64,000 nt of DNA from the NCBI RefSeq assembly GCF_000971395.1, contig NZ_BBME01000009.1, forward strand, positions 434,001-498,000, read 5' to 3'. This stretch comes from Demequina iriomotensis (GTDB taxonomy: Bacteria > Actinomycetota > Actinomycetes > Actinomycetales > Demequinaceae). The position numbers and the translations under genes were made by a program. Numbering within the stretch: the first letter of the stretch is position 1; the number at the start of each line of letters is the position of its first letter. The notes under the pieces were generated by a model, which did no database searches, was not told where the DNA came from, and was given only the letters and a program-made list of their open reading frames with translations. This document shows, one piece after another, positions 17,561 to 27,497 of this stretch.

Positions 17561-19777
17561 TCAGAGGCGGCGCGCCCGCAGCACGGCGTCGCGGCGGATC
17601 CCCGGCTGACCGTGGTCGTCCGTCGAGGGCCGCGCGCGCACCTGGGAGACCTCCACCGTCCACTCGTCCGGGTCGAGCGCGGCCGCGGCCTCGTCCGCGC
17701 GGAACGCGGTGCGGCTGAGCCGCGGGTGCTCGATCGTGTGCGGATCGGAGGGGTCGTGGCCGACCACCAAGAGGATCCCGTCCTTCGCGACCAACGCCGC
17801 GAGCTTCTCGACCAGCCCGGCGATGCCGTCCTCGGGGTGGGCGTAGTGGCTGGTCACCAGGTCGTACGATGCGGCGCGCAGGTCCGCGGCGGTCGCGTCC
17901 GCCACGCGCCAATCGAGGCGCGCGGCGATCTCCGCGCCCGCGCGCTCGGCGCGCTCGCGGCCGCGCGACACCGCCGTGGGCGAGATGTCGATCGCGGTCA
18001 CCTCCCAGCCGAGCGTCGCGAGGTAGACCGCGTCGGCTCCCTCGCCGCAGCCCGCGTCCAGCGCGCGCCCCGCGGTCGAGCCCGCGACCTCGGCCACCAG
18101 CTGCGCGTTCGGCTGCGCGCTCCACACGGCGTCGCGCGAGGCGTACCGCGCCTCCCACGCGGCCGAGTCCCAGCCGTGGAGGTCGGGGCCGTGGTCGTGG
18201 CCCGAGGACGACGCGCCGGCGAAGCCGGGGATCGCCCCCACCGCGGACGCGTCGAGGTGGAGCGTCGGGAACGCGGGATCGTCCCCCACCTCGTACCGCG
18301 CGGACGACGTGATGGCGGGCGCCGGCACGTCGAACTCGACCTCGGGGGCCAGCGCGCTGCGGCGCGTGCGCGGGGCGGGGTCCGCGACCGTGACCGGCGC
18401 GGGCTCGGGCTCGGGTTCGGCGACGGGCTCAGGCTCCTCGACCAGCTCGGGCTCCGGCTCCGGCTCGGCGACGGCTTCGGCCTGGGCCTCCGGCTCCGGC
18501 TCGGCGACCTCGGCCTCCAGCTCGGCCTCGAGCGCGCGTCGCATCGGTTCGAGCTTCGCCTCGGACTCGGCCCACTCGGACGCCGGCTCGCTCGCGGCGA
18601 CGATGCCGCAGCCGGCGAACAGGCGCAGCCGCCGTGCATCGTCGCGCGAGATCTCCGCGGACCGCAGTCCGATGCACCACTCGCCGTCGCCACCCGCGTC
18701 GATCCACCCGACCGGGCCGGCGTAGCGACCGCGGTCGAGGCCCTCGAGGTCGTCGATCGCGTGCGCCGCCGCGAGGGTGGGCGTGCCGCAGACGGCCGCG
18801 CTCGGGTGCAGCTCGGCGACGAGCTCGAGCGCGTCGACGTTGTGCGACAGCACGCCCGTGACGTCGGTGGCGAGGTGCATGACGTTCGGCAGGTGGAGCA
18901 CGAACGGCTCGTCAGGGACGTTGACCGAGCCGCAATGGCGCGCGAGCACCTGCGTGACGGACTGCGCGGCGTACTCGTGCTCCTCGCGGTCCTTGGAGGA
19001 GCGCGCGAGCGCCCCGGCGCGCGCGAGGTCGCGCATATCGTCGCCCGTCATGCGGATGGTGCCCGCCAGCACGCGCGAGGTCACCAGGCCGTGGTCGACC
19101 CGCGCGAGCAGCTCCGGGGTCGCGCCCACGAGCCCGTCGATGTGGAAGGCCCAGCACATGGGGTACTCGTCCGCGAGCCGCGCGAGCACCGCGCGGACAT
19201 CGACGGGGCGCTCGGCGGTCGCGGCGACCGCGCGCGCGAGGACCACCTTCTCGAGCTCGCCCTTCTTGATGCGTGACACGGCGGCGTCCACCGCCGCGGT
19301 CCATGCGGGCTCGTCGCCGCGCGCGAGGGAGACCGCGCCGGCCGCCGCGGGCGCCGTGGCTCCCGCGAGCGCCTCCTCGAGGCTCGCCGGCGCATCGTCC
19401 TCCGTCGCGATGGTCGTGAACCAGGCGCGGCCGTCGCGACGCCCGGTCACGTAGCGCGGCACCACGAGCGCACCGCCGGCCGCCGACGCGTCCGCGAAGG
19501 CGAACGACCCGAACGCCACGAGCCCCGTGCCGCGCACCCGCACCGCGTCCTGGACCGAGGCGTGGCGGCGCAGCAGGCGCCACCAGTGCTGGGCATCGTC
19601 GATGCGCTCGGCGCCGGACGTGTCCAGCCGCGCGGCCTCGCCCCACGCGACCATGCCCTCGCCGCGTCGCACCCACGAGATCCCCGGCTCGGGCATCGTC
19701 GCGATGAGATCGCCCGGGTCCTCGATCTCGATGGTGCGAACGTGCAGGGGACCCGGAGCGGCGGCGTGGACGGTCAC
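17561..19777 (-). CDS. menF: Isochorismate synthase fused to a class I SAM methyltransferase
   Basis: This is a 738-residue two-domain protein. Residues 1 to about 408 are a complete chorismate-utilising enzyme: EKVVLARAV, VGATPELLARV, LAGTIRMTG, SSKDREEHEYA, ELHPSAAVCGTP, GPVGWIDAGGDGEWCIGLRS and FAGCGIVAASEP. Residues about 405-480 are a Glu-Pro-Ala repeat linker. Residues about 530-738 are a Rossmann methyltransferase (WEARYASRDAVWSAQPN, ALDAGCGEGADAVYLA, VTAIDISPTAVSRGRE, DLVTSHYAH). The methyltransferase is not of the canonical MenG/UbiE sequence type; it is nearer TehB-like or generic Methyltransf_25 proteins. One frame without stops spans both. The GTG at 19777 is uncertain: GGAGG lies only 1 nt upstream, and an ATG at 19804 is an alternative. 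Confidence 0.88.
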   Translation of the reverse strand: MTVHAAAPGPLHVRTIEIEDPGDLIATMPEPGISWVRRGEGMVAWGEAARLDTSGAERIDDAQHWWRLLRRHASVQDAVRVRGTGLVAFGSFAFADASAAGGALVVPRYVTGRRDGRAWFTTIATEDDAPASLEEALAGATAPAAAGAVSLARGDEPAWTAAVDAAVSRIKKGELEKVVLARAVAATAERPVDVRAVLARLADEYPMCWAFHIDGLVGATPELLARVDHGLVTSRVLAGTIRMTGDDMRDLARAGALARSSKDREEHEYAAQSVTQVLARHCGSVNVPDEPFVLHLPNVMHLATDVTGVLSHNVDALELVAELHPSAAVCGTPTLAAAHAIDDLEGLDRGRYAGPVGWIDAGGDGEWCIGLRSAEISRDDARRLRLFAGCGIVAASEPASEWAESEAKLEPMRRALEAELEAEVAEPEPEAQAEAVAEPEPEPELVEEPEPVAEPEPEPAPVTVADPAPRTRRSALAPEVEFDVPAPAITSSARYEVGDDPAFPTLHLDASAVGAIPGFAGASSSGHDHGPDLHGWDSAAWEARYASRDAVWSAQPNAQLVAEVAGSTAGRALDAGCGEGADAVYLATLGWEVTAIDISPTAVSRGRERAERAGAEIAARLDWRVADATAADLRAASYDLVTSHYAHPEDGIAGLVEKLAALVAKDGILLVVGHDPSDPHTIEHPRLSRTAFRADEAAAALDPDEWTVEVSQVRARPSTDDHGQPGIRRDAVLRARRL

Positions 19778-19836
19778 GCCTCCACAGTACGGCCGAGGGG
19801 GCATCGGACGATGCTCGCTCGACACCCCGTGTCGCG

Positions 19837-21111
19837 TCACCGGGGCTCGCGCACGCCGACGCGCATGAGGTAGTCGTTGACGAACCGGCCGTCGGGGTCG
19901 AGCGCCTCGAAGAGCGCGCGCGCCTCGCCCACGCGGGGATGCACGCGGGCGATCGCCGCGGCGTCGAAGGCGTGCCACTTGCCCCAGTGCGGGCGCGCGT
20001 CGAAGGGGGCGAGCGCCCGCTCGATCTCCGGCAGGAGCGCGCGCACCGCCTCGGGGGAGCGCGCCCACGTGAAGTGGATCGCGAGCGTGTCGCGACCGTA
20101 CGCGCCCGACAGCCACAGATCGTCAGCCGCCACGGCGCGCAGCTCCGAGACCAGCAGGTGCGGGGTGATCCGCTCGCCCAGCGCGCGCACCGCGGCGAGC
20201 GCCTCGCCCGCGACCTCCATCGGCACGAAGTACTCGGTCTGGATCTCCTCGCCGTTCGACGGCGTGTGCGTGAGCCGGAAGTGGGGGAGGCGCTCGTTCC
20301 AGGGCCCGGGACTGCCGCCCTGGGGCGTGAGCGCGTCGGGGTCGCCGTCGACCAGCCGGGCGTCGGACTCGGGGCTGCGGGTCGCGCCGTGCCATTCCTC
20401 CGGCGGCGCGACGTCGAGCCCGATGCCGCTCTTGCGCCACACCTGCTGCACCGTGGGCTCGGTCCACGTGGTGAAGATCGACACGGAGTACGCGTCGGCG
20501 AGGATCGCGGGGGTCTCGTCGAGCAGGTGCTCCCACGGCATGCCCGTGTAGACGTCCTGCCGGATGTCGTAGGTGGGCTGGATCGCGAGCGTCACCTCGG
20601 TGATGACGCCGTACGCGCCGAGCCCGACCGCCAGGCCCTCGAAGCCCGGCTGGCCCGCGCGCGCGGTATGCATCCTGCCGTCGGCGCCGACGTACTCGAT
20701 GCGGCACAGCGCGGTGGACTGGCAGCCGTTGCGGGCCCCGGAGCCGTGCGTGCCGGTCGCCGTCGCACCGGCGACGGAGATGTGCGGCAGCGAGCCGGTG
20801 TTGTGGAGCGCCCAGCCGCGCTTCTGGAGCCAGCCGCCGAGCACGCCGTACCGCATGCCGGCCGGGGCGTTCACGGTGGGCCAGGCGGGGCTCGTGAGAT
20901 CGATGAGCGGCTCGTCGTCGATGCCGGTGACGGTGATGAGCGTGCCGTCCGTGTCGGCGATGTCGTTGAAGCTGTGGCGGGTGCCGAGCGCCTTGACGCG
21001 CCCGGGGGCGGACCGCACGGCGCGCACCACCTCGTCGACGGAGCGGGCCTCGACCAACCGCTCCGCCGCGAACGTATGAGTGCCAGCCCAGGTGACGCCC
21101 GCGTCGCTCAT
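19837..21111 (-). CDS. Alditol oxidase-like FAD-linked oxidase
   Basis: This 424-residue protein is of the VAO/FAD-binding-4 family. The segment KALGTRHSFNDIADTDG carries the histidine expected for covalent FAD linkage, and ISVAGATATGTHGSG is the pyrophosphate loop. Later segments (PGPWNERLPHFRLTHTPSNG, AYGRDTLAIHFTW, ARPHWGKWHAFD) strongly resemble Streptomyces alditol oxidase AldO, which oxidises xylitol or sorbitol at C1 with O2. Gulonolactone-type oxidases are the alternative. No signal peptide is seen. The ATG at 21111 is preferred over a TTG 9 nt earlier. Its place among menaquinone genes is not explained by its function. Confidence 0.85.
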   Translation of the reverse strand: MSDAGVTWAGTHTFAAERLVEARSVDEVVRAVRSAPGRVKALGTRHSFNDIADTDGTLITVTGIDDEPLIDLTSPAWPTVNAPAGMRYGVLGGWLQKRGWALHNTGSLPHISVAGATATGTHGSGARNGCQSTALCRIEYVGADGRMHTARAGQPGFEGLAVGLGAYGVITEVTLAIQPTYDIRQDVYTGMPWEHLLDETPAILADAYSVSIFTTWTEPTVQQVWRKSGIGLDVAPPEEWHGATRSPESDARLVDGDPDALTPQGGSPGPWNERLPHFRLTHTPSNGEEIQTEYFVPMEVAGEALAAVRALGERITPHLLVSELRAVAADDLWLSGAYGRDTLAIHFTWARSPEAVRALLPEIERALAPFDARPHWGKWHAFDAAAIARVHPRVGEARALFEALDPDGRFVNDYLMRVGVREPR

Positions 21112-21199
21112 ACCGCTCAACGTAGCAACGGGCAGGGACGATGCGCCGTGCGGCGCACCGCGTGGGACCGTCCCGCACCGAGCATCGTGCGGACGCCTC

Positions 21200-21205
21200 T
21201 ACCCT
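21200..21205 (+). promoter_or_regulatory. -10 element, probable leaderless start of the FAD reductase gene
   Basis: TACCCT ends 6 nt before the GTG at 21212. No Shine-Dalgarno sequence lies between. Confidence 0.45.
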
Positions 21206-21211
21206 TGTCGG

Positions 21212-22507
21212 GTGAATGCTGAGGCCGATGTCATCGTGATCGGAGCCGGGCCGGGCGGCGCCGCCGCCGCCCGCTACCTGGCCGCCGAGGGGTTCTCCGT
21301 GATCGCCCTCGAGAAGTCCCGCTTCCCGCGCGAGAAGGTGTGCGGCGACGGGCTGACGCCGCGCGCGGTGCGCGAGATCGACCTCATCGGCCTGCCGACG
21401 CCGCGCGAGGAGGGGTGGATCCCCAACCACGGCCTCCGCATGGTCGGCGGCGGCCACCGCCTCGAGTTCCCGTGGCACGACCTCGAGAGCTTCCCGAACT
21501 ACGGGCTCTCGCTGCCGCGCGCCCAGTTCGATCACCGCCTCGCCGAGCACGCCCGCTCCGCGGGCGCGGACGTGCGCGAGGGCTGGCACGTCGACGGGGT
21601 CATCCGCGACGAGCGCCAGGACGGCTACGCCGGCGGCGGCCGCGTGGTCGGCGTGATCGCGCGGGAGACCGACGAGCGGGGCCGCAAGATGGGCGAGCCG
21701 ACCGAGCTCCGTGCGCCCCTGGTCATCGCCGCCGACGGCGTGAGCGCCCGCATCGCGCTCGGTCTCGGCATCGAGCGCAAGGACAACCGCCCGCTCGGCG
21801 TCGCGGTCCGCACGTACTTCACCACGCCCCGTCACGACGAAGAGTGGATGGAGGGCCACCTCGAGATCTGGGACGGCGAGCGCGGGCGCTCGAACCTGCT
21901 CCCGGGCTACGGCTGGATCTTCCCGCTCGGCGACGGCACCGCCAACGTCGGGCTCGGCACGCTGAGCGCCAAGGGCACGCCGCCCAAGCTCGACCACCGG
22001 GCGCTCCTCAGGGACTGGCTCGACCACTCGGCTGAGGACTGGGAGCTCGGGGAGCAGGTCGGCGACATCAAGGGCGCCGCGATCCCGATGGCCTTCAACC
22101 GGCAGCCGCACTACGTCCCGGGCATGATGCTCGTCGGCGACTCCGGCGGCATGGTCAACCCCTTCAACGGCGAGGGCATCGCCTACGCCATGCAGGCGGC
22201 GCGGCGCGCGACCGAGGCTGCCGTGGCATGGCGTGCCGCAAACGGGGCGCGCGACCAGGAGGCGGCGCTGGCGAGCTACGCCCGGATGATGAAGGACGAC
22301 CTGGGCGGGTATTACTCGCTCGGGCGCATCTTCGCGTCGCTGGTCGAGCATCCGACGGTCATGAAGGTCTGCACGCGGTACGGGCTTCCTAGTCCTTTGG
22401 TCATGGAATTCACGTCTAGACTGCTGGCAGATGTCTACGAGCCGCATGGCGGCAACTGGGCCGACAGGCTGCTGTCCGCCCTGACCCGGGTCGCCCCGGC
22501 GGCCTGA
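21212..22507 (+). CDS. menJ: Geranylgeranyl reductase family FAD enzyme, probable menaquinone reductase MenJ
   Basis: This is a 431-residue flavoprotein. The Rossmann motif VIGAGPGGAAAARYLA is near the start, then REKVCGDGLTPRAV, APLVIAADGVSAR and the FAD-binding GDSGGMVNPFNGEGIAYAM. In mycobacteria a homologue (MenJ) saturates one isoprene of the menaquinone tail. The menaquinone genes upstream and the polyprenyl synthase at the end of the following nuo operon support that role. It ends 39 nt before nuoA and may share its transcript. The symbol is by analogy; a lipid reductase role is the alternative. Confidence 0.8.
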   Translation: MNAEADVIVIGAGPGGAAAARYLAAEGFSVIALEKSRFPREKVCGDGLTPRAVREIDLIGLPTPREEGWIPNHGLRMVGGGHRLEFPWHDLESFPNYGLSLPRAQFDHRLAEHARSAGADVREGWHVDGVIRDERQDGYAGGGRVVGVIARETDERGRKMGEPTELRAPLVIAADGVSARIALGLGIERKDNRPLGVAVRTYFTTPRHDEEWMEGHLEIWDGERGRSNLLPGYGWIFPLGDGTANVGLGTLSAKGTPPKLDHRALLRDWLDHSAEDWELGEQVGDIKGAAIPMAFNRQPHYVPGMMLVGDSGGMVNPFNGEGIAYAMQAARRATEAAVAWRAANGARDQEAALASYARMMKDDLGGYYSLGRIFASLVEHPTVMKVCTRYGLPSPLVMEFTSRLLADVYEPHGGNWADRLLSALTRVAPAA

Positions 22508-22546
22508 CGGCATCCGCGACCTCGAGGAAGACGGAAGGAATCCCCG

Positions 22547-22906
22547 GTGAATCCGTACGTGCCGATCATCGTGATGATGGTGATCGCGGGACTGCTGGCA
22601 GGCGCCGGCCTGTTCGTGAGCTCGATCCTCGGGCCCAAGCGCGCGAACGCCGCGAAGCTCGACCGCTACGAGTCGGGCCTTCAGCCCACTCCCGGCGCGG
22701 TGGGCGGGGGGCGCATCCCGATCAAGTACTACCTGGTCGCGATGACGTTCATCGTGTTCGACATCGAGGTCGTCTTCCTCTACCCGTGGGCCGTCGCGCA
22801 CAACGCCGTCGGCTGGTTCGGGCTGATCGCGATCATGACCTTCCTCGCCCTCATCACGATCCCGTTCGTGTACGAGTGGCGCCGTGGCGGATTCGAGTGG
22901 GACTGA
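22547..22906 (+). CDS. nuoA: NADH-quinone oxidoreductase subunit A
   Basis: This is a 119-residue membrane subunit with three helices. The conserved loop [14 protein letters not shown] and the helix [23 protein letters not shown] are diagnostic of NuoA, which lies near the quinone cavity. The GTG at 22547 has a GGAAGGAA Shine-Dalgarno sequence. It is the first gene of a complete, tightly packed 14-gene complex I operon. Confidence 0.96.
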   Translation: MNPYVPIIVMMVIAGLLAGAGLFVSSILGPKRANAAKLDRYESGLQPTPGAVGGGRIPIKYYLVAMTFIVFDIEVVFLYPWAVAHNAVGWFGLIAIMTFLALITIPFVYEWRRGGFEWD

Positions 22907-22917
22907 GGCACTGACTG

Positions 22918-23469
22918 ATGGGTATTGAGGAGAGCGCTCCCCCGTTCATGCTCGGCATGGTCGAGGACTTCGTGGGCTTCATGCGCGCGGGCTCGCTGTG
23001 GCCGGCCACGTTCGGTCTCGCGTGCTGCGCGATCGAGATGATGGCGACGGGCACCCCGCGCTTCGACATCTCGCGCATGGGCTCCGAGGTGTTCCGCGGA
23101 TCCCCGCGCCAGGCCGACCTGATGATCGTCGCGGGCCGCGTGTCCAACAAGATGGCGCCCATCGTCCGCCAGGTCTACGACCAGATGGCCGAGCCCAAGT
23201 GGGTCATCTCGATGGGCGTCTGCGCCTCGTCGGGCGGCATGTTCAACAACTACGCGATCGTCCAGGGCGTCGACCACATCGTGCCCGTGGACATCTACCT
23301 GCCCGGCTGCCCGCCGCGCCCGGAGATGCTGCTCCATGCGCTGCTCGAGCTCCAGGAGCAGGTCAAGACCACTCCGCTGGGGCGCAACCGCCGCGAGATC
23401 GCCGCCGCCGCCGAGGCCGCCGCGCTCGCCGCGACCCCCACCTCCGACATGAAGGGCCTGCTGCGTTGA
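22918..23469 (+). CDS. nuoB: NADH-quinone oxidoreductase subunit B
   Basis: This 183-residue peripheral subunit carries iron-sulfur cluster N2, the last electron carrier before quinone. Ligand cysteines are C36 and C37 (GLACCAIEM), C102 (GVCASSGG) and C131 (LPGCPPRPE). A C-terminal extension of about 30 Ala/Arg-rich residues is typical of actinobacteria. Its stop overlaps the nuoC TTG by 4 nt. Confidence 0.97.
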   Translation: MGIEESAPPFMLGMVEDFVGFMRAGSLWPATFGLACCAIEMMATGTPRFDISRMGSEVFRGSPRQADLMIVAGRVSNKMAPIVRQVYDQMAEPKWVISMGVCASSGGMFNNYAIVQGVDHIVPVDIYLPGCPPRPEMLLHALLELQEQVKTTPLGRNRREIAAAAEAAALAATPTSDMKGLLR

Positions 23470-24182
23470 GCGACTCCCAGGACCTCACCGGCACCGGGGC
23501 CCCGCAGGGCGGCCCCCAGCCCGGTGACCGCGACCAGATCACGCTCATCAACGTCCGCCAGGGCTCGTTCGGCGCGCTCGGCGACACGTCCGGCTTCGAC
23601 GGCCTGGTCCGCCCCGTGCAGATGCCCGGCGCCTCCGAGCGTCCCTACGGCGAGTGGTTCGACGGCGTCGTCGACGTGCTCGAGGAGCTCCTCGGGGACG
23701 ATGCGGCGGCCGCCATCGAGCACGTCGTCGTCGACCGCGGCGAGCTCACGCTGCGCATCGCGCGCGAGCACCTCCTCGCCGTCGCGCAGCACCTGCGCGA
23801 CGACCAGGACCTGCGCTTCGAGATGTGCCTCGGCGTCTCCGGCGTGCACTACCCGGCCGACGCGGGCCGCGAGCTGCACGCGGTCTACCCGATGCAGTCG
23901 ATCACGCACAACCGCCGCCTGCGCGTCGAGGTCGCGGTGAGCGAGCAGGACCCGCACGTCCCGTCGCTCGTGTCCGTGTACCCGATGAACAACTGGCACG
24001 AGCGCGAGACCTGGGACTTCTTCGGCATCGTGTTCGACGGTCACCCGTCGCTCGCGCGCATCGAGATGCCCGACGACTGGGTAGGCCACCCGCAGCGCAA
24101 GGACTACCCGCTGGGCGGCATCCCCGTGGAGTACAAGGGTGCGGAGATCCCCTCGCCCGACAACCGGAGGCAGTACCGATGA
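23466..24182 (+). CDS. nuoC: NADH-quinone oxidoreductase subunit C
   Basis: This is a 238-residue subunit. The start is a TTG overlapping the nuoB stop (TTGA), chosen because no later in-frame start precedes the conserved region with good spacing. The 30-kDa-subunit signature is visible as [20 protein letters not shown] followed by [12 protein letters not shown] Gly/Pro/Gln-rich N-terminal extension of about 25 residues precedes it. NuoC is separate from NuoD, unlike the fused E. coli protein. Confidence 0.95.
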   Translation: MSDSQDLTGTGAPQGGPQPGDRDQITLINVRQGSFGALGDTSGFDGLVRPVQMPGASERPYGEWFDGVVDVLEELLGDDAAAAIEHVVVDRGELTLRIAREHLLAVAQHLRDDQDLRFEMCLGVSGVHYPADAGRELHAVYPMQSITHNRRLRVEVAVSEQDPHVPSLVSVYPMNNWHERETWDFFGIVFDGHPSLARIEMPDDWVGHPQRKDYPLGGIPVEYKGAEIPSPDNRRQYR

Positions 24183-25522
24183 CCCAGACCGCCCCCCACG
24201 CGACGGGCGCCTTCACCGAGGACCCGGACGCCCCCGAGTACAGCGCCTACGGCGGCGACTGGAGCGAGATCGCGGACGAGGCGACCCGCCTGGGCCAGCA
24301 GCGCATCGTGGTCAACATGGGTCCCCAGCACCCGTCGACCCACGGCGTGCTGCGCGTCATGCTCGAGATCGAGGGCGAGACGGTCCAGGAGACCCGTGCC
24401 GGCATCGGGTACCTCCACACGGGCATCGAGAAGAACATGGAGTTCCGCACCTGGACCCAGGGCGTGACCTTCTGCACCCGGATGGACTACGTCGCGTCGA
24501 TGTCGCAGGAGCTGGTCTACTGCCTCGGCGTCGAGAAGCTGCTCGGCATCACCGACGACGTGCCCGAGCGCGCCAACGTGCTGCGCGTGCTCATGGCCGA
24601 GCTCACGCGCATCGGCTCGCACCTCGTGGCGGTCGGCACCGGCGGCAACGAGATGGGCGCGACCACGGTCATGACCACCGCGTTCATCGCGCGCGAGGAG
24701 ACCTTCAAGGTCATCGAGATGATCTCGGGCCTGCGCACCAACAACGCGTACATCCGCCCCGGCGGCGTCGCCCAGGACGCGCCCGAGGGCGCGGTCAAGG
24801 CGATCCGCGACATGATCCCGCAGGTCAAGCAGAAGCTCGACGAGCTGGTGGACCTGCAGCTCGCGAACCCGATCTTCAAGGGGCGCCTCCAGGGCGTCGC
24901 AAACCTCGATCTCGCGGGCTGCATGGCGCTCGGCATCACCGGTCCCATCCTGCGCTCCGCGGGCATGCCCTACGACCTTCGCAAGTCGGAGCCGTACTGC
25001 GGCTACGAGACCTACGACTTCCAGGTGCCCACGTCGACCGACGGCGACGCGTACTCGCGCGTGGTGCTGCGCCTCGAGGAGTGCTACGAGTCGCTCAAGA
25101 TCGTCGCGCAGTGCGCGGACCGTCTCGAGGCCAGCGAGGGCGAGCCCGTCATGGTCGCGGACAAGAAGATCGCGTGGCCCGCGCAGCTCTCCGTGGGCTC
25201 GGACGGCCAGGGCAACTCGCTCGACCACATCCGCCACATCATGGGCGAGTCCATGGAGGCGCTGATCCACCACTTCAAGCTGGTGACCGAGGGCTTCAAG
25301 GTCCCGGCGGGCCAGGTCTACTCGGCGATCGAGGGCCCCAAGGGCCTGCTGGGTGTCCACCTCGTCTCGGACGGCGGCACCAAGCCGTGGCGCGCGCACT
25401 TCCGCGACCCGGGATTCAACAACCTTCAGGCGCTGGGCATCCTCACCGAGGGCGGCCAGGTCGCCGACGTGGTGGTCGCCATCGCCACCATCGACATGGT
25501 GCTGGGAGGCGTCGACCGATGA
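24179..25522 (+). CDS. nuoD: NADH-quinone oxidoreductase subunit D
   Basis: This is the 447-residue 49-kDa-type subunit forming the quinone pocket with NuoB. Signatures include [20 protein letters not shown] (the His pair contacts the quinone head), [31 protein letters not shown] and [11 protein letters not shown]. It overlaps nuoC and nuoE by 4 nt on each side (ATGA). Confidence 0.97.
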   Translation: MTQTAPHATGAFTEDPDAPEYSAYGGDWSEIADEATRLGQQRIVVNMGPQHPSTHGVLRVMLEIEGETVQETRAGIGYLHTGIEKNMEFRTWTQGVTFCTRMDYVASMSQELVYCLGVEKLLGITDDVPERANVLRVLMAELTRIGSHLVAVGTGGNEMGATTVMTTAFIAREETFKVIEMISGLRTNNAYIRPGGVAQDAPEGAVKAIRDMIPQVKQKLDELVDLQLANPIFKGRLQGVANLDLAGCMALGITGPILRSAGMPYDLRKSEPYCGYETYDFQVPTSTDGDAYSRVVLRLEECYESLKIVAQCADRLEASEGEPVMVADKKIAWPAQLSVGSDGQGNSLDHIRHIMGESMEALIHHFKLVTEGFKVPAGQVYSAIEGPKGLLGVHLVSDGGTKPWRAHFRDPGFNNLQALGILTEGGQVADVVVAIATIDMVLGGVDR

Positions 25523-26175
25523 CCTACGACGAGACCACGCTCGCGCAGCTGACCGAGGACGCCGCCGCGATCATCGCGCGCTACCCGGTCAAGCGCTCCG
25601 CGCTCCTGCCGATGCTGCACCTGGTGCAGTCGGTCGACGGCTTCGTCAGCCCCGACGGCATCCAGTTCTGCGCCGAGCAGCTCGACCTCACCGCCGCGGA
25701 GGTGTCCGCGGTCGCGACGTTCTACACGCAGTACAAGCGCCGTCCCAACGGCGAGTACCAGGTGGGCGTCTGCACCAACACCCTGTGCGCCGTCATGGGC
25801 GGCGACCGCATCTGGGACGAGCTGTCCGAGCACGTCGGCGTGGGCCATGACGAGACCACCGAGGACGGCAAGATCACCCTCGAGCGTCTCGAGTGCAACG
25901 CGGCGTGCGACTACGCGCCCGTGATGATGGTCAACTGGGAGTTCTTCGACAACCAGACGCCCGAGAGCGCGAAGCAGGTGGTCGACGACCTCCTCGCCGG
26001 CAAGGACGTCGCGCCGAGCCGCGGCCCCGCCAAGGTGGCCTGCTTCAAGGACGTCTCGCGCGTGCTCGCGGGCTTCGAGGACGGCCGTGCGGACGAGGAC
26101 CAGGGCGCGGGCGCCGCGACCCTCGCGGGCCTCGAGGTGGCCAAGAGCCAGGGCTGGACGGAGGCTTCCAAGTGA
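25519..26175 (+). CDS. nuoE: NADH-quinone oxidoreductase subunit E
   Basis: This is a 218-residue thioredoxin-like subunit with the [2Fe-2S] cluster N1a. Cysteine ligands are C85 and C90 ([12 protein letters not shown]) and C126 and C130 ([11 protein letters not shown]). The N-terminal helical part ([14 protein letters not shown]) matches the family. A longer C-terminal extension of about 50 residues after the cluster is usual in actinobacteria. Both ends overlap neighbouring genes by 4 nt. Confidence 0.96.
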   Translation: MTYDETTLAQLTEDAAAIIARYPVKRSALLPMLHLVQSVDGFVSPDGIQFCAEQLDLTAAEVSAVATFYTQYKRRPNGEYQVGVCTNTLCAVMGGDRIWDELSEHVGVGHDETTEDGKITLERLECNAACDYAPVMMVNWEFFDNQTPESAKQVVDDLLAGKDVAPSRGPAKVACFKDVSRVLAGFEDGRADEDQGAGAATLAGLEVAKSQGWTEASK

Positions 26176-27497
26176 CCGAGCTCGTCCCCGTCCTCAGCGC
26201 CACGTGGGGCGCCGAGAAGTCGTGGTCCCTCGACACCTACACCGAGGCCGGCGGCTACGCGCCGCTGAAGAAGGCGCTCGGCATGGCGCCCGGCGACATC
26301 ATCCAGGCCGTCAAGGACTCCGGTCTGCGCGGCCGCGGCGGCGCGGGCTTCCCGACCGGCATGAAGTGGGGCTTCCTCCCGCCGGACGACGGGCTGCCCC
26401 GCTACCTGGTGGTCAACGCCGACGAGTCCGAGCCGGGCACGTGCAAGGACATCCCCACCATGATGTCCGCGCCGCACCAGCTCATCGAGGGCGTCGCGAT
26501 CACGTCCTTCGCGATCGGCTGCAACCACGCGTTCATCTACCTGCGCGGCGAGGTGGTGCACGTGTACCGCCGCCTGCTGCAGGCGGTGCGTGAGGCCTAC
26601 GAGGCCGGCCACCTCGGCACGAACATCCACGGCAGCGGCTTCGACCTGGACGTCACCGTCCACGCGGGCGCCGGCGCCTACATCTGCGGCGAGGAGACCG
26701 CGCTCCTCGACTCGCTCGAGGGGCGCCGCGGCCAGCCGCGCCTCAAGCCGCCGTTCCCCGCCGTCGCCGGTCTGTACGCGCGTCCCACCGTCGTCAACAA
26801 CGTCGAGTCCGTGGCCTCCGTGCCCGCGATCGTCGACAAGGGCGTCGAGTGGTTCACCGCGATGGGCACCGAGCGCTCCAAGGGCATGGGCCTGTTCTCG
26901 CTGTCGGGCCACGTCACGCGTCCCGGCCAGTACGAGGCGCCTCTGGGCATCACGCTGCGCGAGCTGCTCGAGATGACCGGCGGCATCCGCGAGGGTCACG
27001 AGCTCAAGTTCTGGACGCCCGGCGGCTCGTCGACGCCGATCTTCACGCAGGATCACCTCGACACGCCTCTCGACTACGAGTCGGTGGGCGCCGCGGGCTC
27101 GATGCTCGGTACGCGCGCGCTCCAGCTGTTCGACGAGACCACGTGCGTGGTCCGTGCCGTGACCCGCTGGACCGAGTTCTACAAGCACGAGTCGTGCGGC
27201 AAGTGCACCCCGTGCCGCGAGGGCACGTACTGGCTCACGCAGATCCTCAAGCGCATCGAGGCCGGGCGCGGCACCGAGGCCGACATCCAGCAGCTGCTCG
27301 ACACGTGCGACTCCATCGCGGGGCGCAGCTTCTGCGCGCTCGGCGACGGCGCGACGTCGTCCATCATCAGCTCCGTCAAGCTCTTCCGCGAGGAGTACGA
27401 AGCGCACGTGACCGCGGGCGGCTGCCCGTTCGACCACGCCGCCTCCGCGCTCTTCGCGTACTCCGACACGCCGGCCACCGAGGAGGCGCACGCATGA
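26172..27497 (+). CDS. nuoF: NADH-quinone oxidoreductase subunit F
   Basis: This is the 441-residue NADH-oxidising subunit with FMN and cluster N3. The NADH/FMN region shows [30 protein letters not shown] and GAGAYICGEETALLDSLEG. The [4Fe-4S] ligands are in HESCGKCTPCREG, with the fourth Cys in GRSFCALGDGA. The GTG start overlaps the nuoE stop (GTGA). Confidence 0.97.
   Translation: MTELVPVLSATWGAEKSWSLDTYTEAGGYAPLKKALGMAPGDIIQAVKDSGLRGRGGAGFPTGMKWGFLPPDDGLPRYLVVNADESEPGTCKDIPTMMSAPHQLIEGVAITSFAIGCNHAFIYLRGEVVHVYRRLLQAVREAYEAGHLGTNIHGSGFDLDVTVHAGAGAYICGEETALLDSLEGRRGQPRLKPPFPAVAGLYARPTVVNNVESVASVPAIVDKGVEWFTAMGTERSKGMGLFSLSGHVTRPGQYEAPLGITLRELLEMTGGIREGHELKFWTPGGSSTPIFTQDHLDTPLDYESVGAAGSMLGTRALQLFDETTCVVRAVTRWTEFYKHESCGKCTPCREGTYWLTQILKRIEAGRGTEADIQQLLDTCDSIAGRSFCALGDGATSSIISSVKLFREEYEAHVTAGGCPFDHAASALFAYSDTPATEEAHA

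Noticed and set aside
19777-20116. Upstream in-frame extension of the isochorismate synthase gene to 20116
   Set aside because: The extension overlaps the alditol oxidase C-terminus on the same strand and reads as an Arg/Ala-rich shadow. The conserved domain begins after 19777.
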